Shown piece by piece: positions 60,175 through 64,000 of a stretch of 64,000 nt of DNA (position 1 is the first letter of the stretch; the number at the start of each line of letters is the position of its first letter). The notes under the pieces were generated by a model that worked only from the letters and a program-made list of their open reading frames with translations, was not told the origin of the DNA and made no database searches. Location of the stretch: assembly GCF_024600715.1 (NCBI RefSeq), contig NZ_CP102332.1, forward strand, positions 4,340,001 through 4,404,000, given 5' to 3'. A program made the translations under genes and the position numbers. Source of the DNA: Streptomyces changanensis (GTDB lineage: Bacteria; Actinomycetota; Actinomycetes; Streptomycetales; Streptomycetaceae).

Positions 60175-60777
60175 ATGGAAAAAGTTCTCGCGCTGGTCGA
60201 GGCGCGGCTGCGCTCGGCGCTCGGGGAACCCGACGCGCGGGCTTCCGTGACCTTCCTCGGCACGGACCGGATCGAGGTGCTCCGCTTCACCGACACCGAG
60301 AACGGCGGGGACAGGCCCGTGGTCAGGTACGCGACGCTCGGCATGTCGGCACGCCCCATGACCGACCCCACGTCGGTGGTGGCGGACCCCGTGGAGGGCC
60401 CCCGCGCGGAGCTCGTCCTGACCGTGCGGGCCGGTCTCGCCGACACCGACAAGGTCCTCCGCCCGCTGGCGGTGCTGGCCGCGTCGCCGCAGGTCGAGGG
60501 CCTCGTCGTGGCGCCGGGGGCGTCGCTGGACACCGGGGAGCCGCTCTGGCCGGGAGCGCCCTTCACCTCGGTGCTCGTCGCCGAGCCGGGCGGTCTGGTG
60601 CCCGACCTGGAGTTGGGGGAGGGGATGGACCCCGTCCGCTTCCTGCCCCTGCTGCCGATGACGCCCAACGAGGCCGCCTGGAAGCGCGTCCACGGCGCGC
60701 AGGCGCTGGAGGAGCGCTGGCTGGGCGCCCAGACGGACCTGCGCGACCCGCTGCGTGCCTCGGTCCGGCTGGACTGA
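60175..60777 (+). CDS. Suppressor-of-fused (SUFU) domain protein
   Basis: A 200-residue soluble protein matching bacterial SUFU-domain proteins (VLRFTDTENGGDRPVVRYATLGMSARPM ... RAELVLTVRAGL ... LWPGAPFTSVLVAEPGGLVPDLELGEGMDPVRFLPLLPMTPNEAAWKRVHGAQALEERW). In bacteria the fold is often an immunity-like or protein-binding module. No role is known for this conserved actinobacterial version. ATG 60175 is favoured because the -10-like box directly precedes it. It is divergent from corA. The DUF6758 gene follows after 84 bp on the same strand. Confidence 0.85.
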   Translation: MEKVLALVEARLRSALGEPDARASVTFLGTDRIEVLRFTDTENGGDRPVVRYATLGMSARPMTDPTSVVADPVEGPRAELVLTVRAGLADTDKVLRPLAVLAASPQVEGLVVAPGASLDTGEPLWPGAPFTSVLVAEPGGLVPDLELGEGMDPVRFLPLLPMTPNEAAWKRVHGAQALEERWLGAQTDLRDPLRASVRLD

Positions 60778-60861
60778 GCGCGGCCGCCGTCCCCTCCCGC
60801 GGCACACCGGACGGGTGATCGTCCTTGACGCGGCGACGGTCGGGGAGGACCGTTGAACCCT

Positions 60862-61500
60862 ATGAGGGGCGAACCCACATGCCCGAAGTGCGGAGGCAGG
60901 GTCAGGGCGCCCGGCCTCTTCTCCGACCGCTGGCAGTGCGACGCGCACGGCGCGGTGTACCCGCTGCAGCCCGTGGTGCCGCCCAGTCTCGAAGCGCTCC
61001 ACGTCGTCGTGAACCGGGCGCAGGTGCCCGTCTGGATGCCCTGGCCGCTGCCCATCGGCTGGCTCTTCACGGGTGTCGCGCACGCCGGTGACGACCGCAG
61101 CGGCGGACGCGCCACCGCCATCGCCTGCTCGGGCCCCGGGCCGCTCGGCGGCGTGGGCGAGCTGCTGCTGGTCGCCGAGGAGCTGGGCGTCGGGCTGGGC
61201 GCGCGGTACGCCGGCCTGGAGGGCCCCGACCCCGGACCGCACCTGTGCCAGGACAAGGCGCCGCACGCCAAGGTCCTGGCCGGTGGCCGGCTGACCCCCA
61301 TGTGGCACGTGGGCGACGTGCCCGAGGGGCGCGCCGTCTTCGCCGGTGAGGCGCGGGGCCTGTGGCTGTGGGCCATCGCCTGGCCGGAGCACTCAGGGTT
61401 GCTCCTCTACGACGAGCTGGTCCTCACCGACCTGCGCGAGGCGGGCCCCGAGGTCGACATGGTGCCGTGCGGGGCGCTGTCGCCACGCCTGCTGTCCTGA
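60862..61500 (+). CDS. DUF6758 family protein with N-terminal zinc ribbon
   Basis: A 212-residue protein. The N-terminal CPKCGGRVRAPGLFSDRWQCDAHG has two Cys pairs or Cys/His typical of a zinc ribbon. The rest is rich in Trp/Pro/Gly motifs (VPVWMPWPLPIGWLFTGVAHAGDD, GARYAGLEGPDPGP, PMWHVGDVPEGRAVFAGEARGLWLWAIAWPE). It is a conserved streptomycete family of unknown function, labelled DUF6758 as I recall. ATG 60862 is chosen because GGGGAGGA lies 12 nt upstream. TTG 60853 is too close to that site. Confidence 0.78.
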   Translation: MRGEPTCPKCGGRVRAPGLFSDRWQCDAHGAVYPLQPVVPPSLEALHVVVNRAQVPVWMPWPLPIGWLFTGVAHAGDDRSGGRATAIACSGPGPLGGVGELLLVAEELGVGLGARYAGLEGPDPGPHLCQDKAPHAKVLAGGRLTPMWHVGDVPEGRAVFAGEARGLWLWAIAWPEHSGLLLYDELVLTDLREAGPEVDMVPCGALSPRLLS

Positions 61501-62164
61501 CCCCTGGTCCGCGGCCGGTCGGGCCGCGGGCCGGTCGCGGCTCCCGGTCACGGGCCCGCCCGCACGGCCCGGCCGGCGGTCCCGCTCACCCCCTACGGCG
61601 GCCACGCCCGCGCGGCGTGGCCGGTCCCGGACCCGGGCGGCCCGGGTCCCGGTTGGTCCCGGTCCGGTTGGTCCCGGACCCGGGTGGCCCGGGTCCGGCG
61701 GGCCCCGATACGGGCGGCCCGTGCCCGGCGGCCCCCGATTACGGGCGGCCCCGGCCCGGCGGCCCCGCGCAGGGTGGGTCCTGGGCAGCGGGGCTCGGTC
61801 CGGCGCGCCCCAGGGAGGGTGGGTTCCGGCCCGCGCGTGTCCCTGGTCGGCGGGCCCCGGACCCGGGCGGCCCCGGTCCGGGGGCCCCGGTCCGACGGGG
61901 CCCGGTCCGGCGGCCCCGGGCAGGGCGGGTGCCGGGCCGGTGGGTCCCGGGCGCGGCGGGGCGGTCCGGCGGGTCCCGGACCTGCGTGAGCCGGGCAGGG
62001 CGGGTCTCGGACCCGGGCGGACCCGGGCGGACCCGGGCCCGACGGGTACCGGTCCGGGCGGGGCAGGGGCCCTGGTGGGGACCGTCACAGCCGGGCGGGG
62101 CGGGCGCGCGGGGCCGTTATCCTTGGGTGTCCCCCGTCCGCAGCGAGCCCCGGAGTCACGCGTC
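61501..62164. repeat. Low-complexity GC tract between DUF6758 and the PHP gene
   Basis: About 660 bp with many irregular repeats of CCGGGCGGCCCCGG / GGTCCCGGACCCGGG types (densest 61,620-62,090). Translated in the frame of the downstream PHP gene it reads as a collagen-like Gly/Pro-rich run (VGPGPVGPGPGWPGSGGPR), without a stop. Reading on the minus strand is similar, so this is probably sequence bias rather than a gene. A weak -10 (TATCCT, about 62,118) before the PHP start is the only promoter-like element seen. Confidence 0.6.
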
Positions 62165-63025
62165 GTGCGCATCGACCTGCACACCCACTCCACGGCCTCG
62201 GACGGTACGGACACCCCCGCCGAACTCGTGCGCGCCGCCGCCGCCCAGGGTCTCGACGTCGTCGCGCTGACCGACCACGACACCACGCGGGGACACGCCG
62301 AGGCCCTAACCGCGCTGCCCGAGGGGCTCACCCTGGTGACCGGCGCCGAGCTGTCGTGCCGCGTCGACGGCATGGGCGTGCACATGCTGGCCTACCTGTT
62401 CGACCCGGACGAGCCCGAGTTCGCCCGCGAGCGCGAGCTCGTGCGCGACGACCGGGTGCCGCGGGCCCGCGCGATGGTCGACCGGCTCCGTGGCCTGGGC
62501 GTGCCCGTCACGTGGGAGCGGGTCGCCGCCATCGCCGGGGACGGCTCCGTCGGCCGTCCGCACGTCGCGGAGGCCCTCGTCGAGCTGGGCGTCGTACCGG
62601 ACGTGTCCGGCGCGTTCACGCAGGAGTGGCTCGCCGACGGCGGGCGTGCCCACGTCGAGAAGCACGAGCTGGACCCGTTCACCGCCGTGCGCCTGGTCAA
62701 GGCCGCCGGCGGGGTCGCCGTCCTCGCGCACCCGGGCGCCGCCAAGCGCGGCCGGACCCTGCCCGACGCCATGCTGGCCGAGCTCGCCGCCGGCGGCCTC
62801 GACGGCGTCGAGGTCGACCACATGGACCACGACGAGCACGCCCGGGCCCGGCTGCGCGGACTCGCGCGCGAGCTCGGCCTGCTGACCACGGGCTCCAGCG
62901 ACTACCACGGCAGCCGCAAGACGTGCCGGCTCGGGGAGTTCACCACCGACCCGGAGATCTACGGCGAGATCACGCGGCGCGCCACCGGCGCCTTCCCCGT
63001 GCCCGGCACGGGCGGACGCCCGTAA
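62165..63025 (+). CDS. PHP-domain phosphoesterase
   Basis: A 286-residue metal-dependent phosphoesterase. Metal-binding motifs: MRIDLHTHSTASDGTDTP (HxH), LTDHDTTRGH, GAELSC, VLAHPGA, DHMDHDEH and the C-terminal GSSDYHGSRK. This is the complete set for the PHP family subgroup related to E. coli YciV/RNase AM, a 5'-3' exonuclease or 3',5'-nucleotide phosphatase. GTG 62165 starts the conserved MRIDLHTHS. The upstream open frame is low complexity. The next gene, marC, follows after 125 bp. Confidence 0.9.
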   Translation: MRIDLHTHSTASDGTDTPAELVRAAAAQGLDVVALTDHDTTRGHAEALTALPEGLTLVTGAELSCRVDGMGVHMLAYLFDPDEPEFARERELVRDDRVPRARAMVDRLRGLGVPVTWERVAAIAGDGSVGRPHVAEALVELGVVPDVSGAFTQEWLADGGRAHVEKHELDPFTAVRLVKAAGGVAVLAHPGAAKRGRTLPDAMLAELAAGGLDGVEVDHMDHDEHARARLRGLARELGLLTTGSSDYHGSRKTCRLGEFTTDPEIYGEITRRATGAFPVPGTGGRP

Positions 63026-63150
63026 CCTCCGGCTCGCCCGTACCCCCGGCTGCCGCCGCCCCGCACTTCCGCCGTCCGGCGTCCCGCCGCACGACGCCCC
63101 GCCCGGCTCCGCCGCGCGTCCTTCCGTACCACCTCCTCGCAAGGCTCACT

Positions 63151-63756
63151 GTGTTCGACGTCGCCGTCTTCGGCTCCCTCTTCCTGACCCTCTTCGTCAT
63201 CATGGACCCCCCGGGGATCACCCCGATCTTCCTCGCCCTGACCTCCGGCCGGCCGGCCAAGGTGCAGCGCCGCATGGCCTGGCAGGCCGTGGCCGTCGCC
63301 TTCGGCGTGATCGCCGTCTTCGGCCTCCTCGGCCAGCAGATCCTCGACTACCTGCACGTCTCGGTGCCCGCGCTGATGATCGCCGGCGGTCTGCTGCTGC
63401 TGCTCATCGCGCTCGACCTGCTCACGGGCAAGACCGACGAGCCGCAGCAGACGAAGGACGTGAACGTCGCCCTCGTCCCGCTCGGCATGCCGCTGCTGGC
63501 CGGCCCGGGCGCGATCGTCTCGGTGATCCTCGCCGTGCAGCACGCCGACGGCGTCCGCGGCCAGGTCTCGGTGTGGGCAGCGATCGGAGCGATGCACCTG
63601 GTGCTCTGGCTGACCATGCGCTACTCGCTGGTGATCATCCGGGTGATCAAGGACGGCGGCGTGGTGCTGGTGACCCGGCTCGCCGGCATGATGCTCTCCG
63701 CCATCGCGGTGCAGCAGATCATCAACGGCGTGACGCAGGTGATCAAGGCCGCCTGA
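63151..63756 (+). CDS. MarC family membrane protein
   Basis: A 201-residue integral membrane protein with six predicted helices. It has the family pattern FVIMDPPGITPIFLALTSG near the N-terminus and VPLGMPLLAGPGAIVSVILAV in the middle, plus RLAGMMLSAIAVQQIINGVTQVI at the end. Family members have no clear function. The link of E. coli MarC to multiple antibiotic resistance has been withdrawn. GTG 63151 is the start, with GGCTCACT before it and no strong ribosome site. Confidence 0.9.
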   Translation: MFDVAVFGSLFLTLFVIMDPPGITPIFLALTSGRPAKVQRRMAWQAVAVAFGVIAVFGLLGQQILDYLHVSVPALMIAGGLLLLLIALDLLTGKTDEPQQTKDVNVALVPLGMPLLAGPGAIVSVILAVQHADGVRGQVSVWAAIGAMHLVLWLTMRYSLVIIRVIKDGGVVLVTRLAGMMLSAIAVQQIINGVTQVIKAA

Positions 63757-63777
63757 GCGGCACCGGCCGGGACACGG

Positions 63778-63814
63778 CCGCGCCCCCGTACCGATCGTCG
63801 GTACGGGGGCGCGG
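63778..63814. terminator. Strong bidirectional terminator after marC
   Basis: A perfect 17-bp inverted repeat CCGCGCCCCCGTACCGA / TCGGTACGGGGGCGCGG with a 3-nt loop, between convergent genes. Confidence 0.88.
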
Positions 63815-63837
63815 TCGTCCGCGGCTCGCGGCGAGTG

Positions 63838-63990
63838 TCATGACGCGGTGGCGGCGGCCGGACGGATGTAGACGCGCTGGCCGGTGGCCGCGGCGTGCTG
63901 CACGATCCGGTTGACGGAGGCCGCGTCCACAACGGTGCTGTCCACGGCGAGGCCGTCGACGTCGTCGAGTCGCATGATCTCGAAGCGCAT
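63838..63990 (-). CDS. Small protein, 50 residues
   Basis: A complete short frame on the minus strand: ATG 63990, stop TGA at 63838-63840. The protein is MRFEIMRLDDVDGLAVDSTV, then VDAASVNRIVQHAAATGQRV and YIRPAAATAS. It has the composition of a folded beta-alpha unit and normal codon bias, and begins just after GGATGAAG. It ends 23 bp from a bidirectional terminator, which supports a real gene. I do not recognise a family for certain. It could be the first gene of a unit extending beyond the right edge only if that unit were transcribed toward this gene. Confidence 0.65.
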   Translation of the reverse strand: MRFEIMRLDDVDGLAVDSTVVDAASVNRIVQHAAATGQRVYIRPAAATAS

Positions 63991-64000
63991 GGCTTCATCC

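Overview
This 64 kb window is a piece of a Streptomyces (or very close actinobacterial) chromosome. The sequence is very GC-rich with strong third-position GC bias. Many genes start with GTG and some with TTG. Typical Streptomyces families are present: SpoIIE/HATPase switch proteins, GntR/UTRA regulators, Ala/Pro-rich secreted proteins, the BldK transporter and mycothiol synthesis. I see no rRNA, tRNA, CRISPR array, insertion sequence, phage or integrated plasmid. This looks like core chromosome rather than a mobile island.

Layout. 1-9.6 kb: two small genes on the minus strand, a secreted subtilisin with a P-domain, a DUF4190/septum-formation-type membrane protein, a GntR regulator, a small SPOR-like protein, a NUDIX hydrolase, a stand-alone anti-sigma-type ATPase, and a large PAS-GAF-phosphatase-ATPase sensor. 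9.8-16.6 kb: a TPM-family-like membrane protein that appears to lack its TPM domain, an LpqW-like solute-binding lipoprotein, and typA/bipA. 16.6-30 kb: two complete five-gene peptide ABC transporter operons in tandem. The first matches the bldK operon gene for gene (bldKA-E). A prolyl-oligopeptidase/DPP-IV-type peptidase follows on the opposite strand. 32-45 kb: mshB (mycothiol), a peptidoglycan-binding membrane protein, a SirB1 and a GNAT protein, a 7Fe ferredoxin, dapC and dapE (the diaminopimelate branch, for cell wall and lysine), a lytic-transglycosylase-like membrane protein, a LOG-family protein, a FolP2-like dihydropteroate synthase paralogue, a DivIVA-like protein and tag. 46-58 kb: enoyl-CoA hydratase, DUF3117, an O-methyltransferase divergent from an ECF sigma factor, its zinc anti-sigma factor, an HtrA-type protease and TatB, then Mrp, DUF1003, an MgtE-N/CBS protein and a lipoprotein. 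58-64 kb: CorA, a SUFU-domain protein, DUF6758, a PHP phosphoesterase, MarC, and a complete 50-residue ORF at the right edge.

How the parts fit. From memory, the order typA-lpqW ... mshB-DUF6113 ... ferredoxin-dapC ... dapE-LOG-folP2-DivIVA-tag-DUF3117 ... O-methyltransferase/sigE-rseA-htrA-tatB ... mrp ... corA follows the Mycobacterium tuberculosis interval from about Rv1165 to Rv1239. The window therefore looks like an ancient actinobacterial cell-envelope backbone into which the streptomycete peptide-uptake region (bldK, a second peptide transporter and a peptidase) sits between typA/lpqW and mshB. A candidate ECF promoter of the GGAAC-N18-GTT type lies upstream of the sigma gene and suggests autoregulation of the envelope-stress operon.

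The most unusual points are the TPM-domain loss with a 42-bp tandem duplication, the long structured leader of bldK with a possible relic of a binding-protein gene, the apparent non-canonical ATT start of the O-methyltransferase, a set of genes whose -10 boxes sit 6-7 nt before the start codon (predicted leaderless mRNAs), and several tandem repeats. I found no clearly undescribed multi-gene system.
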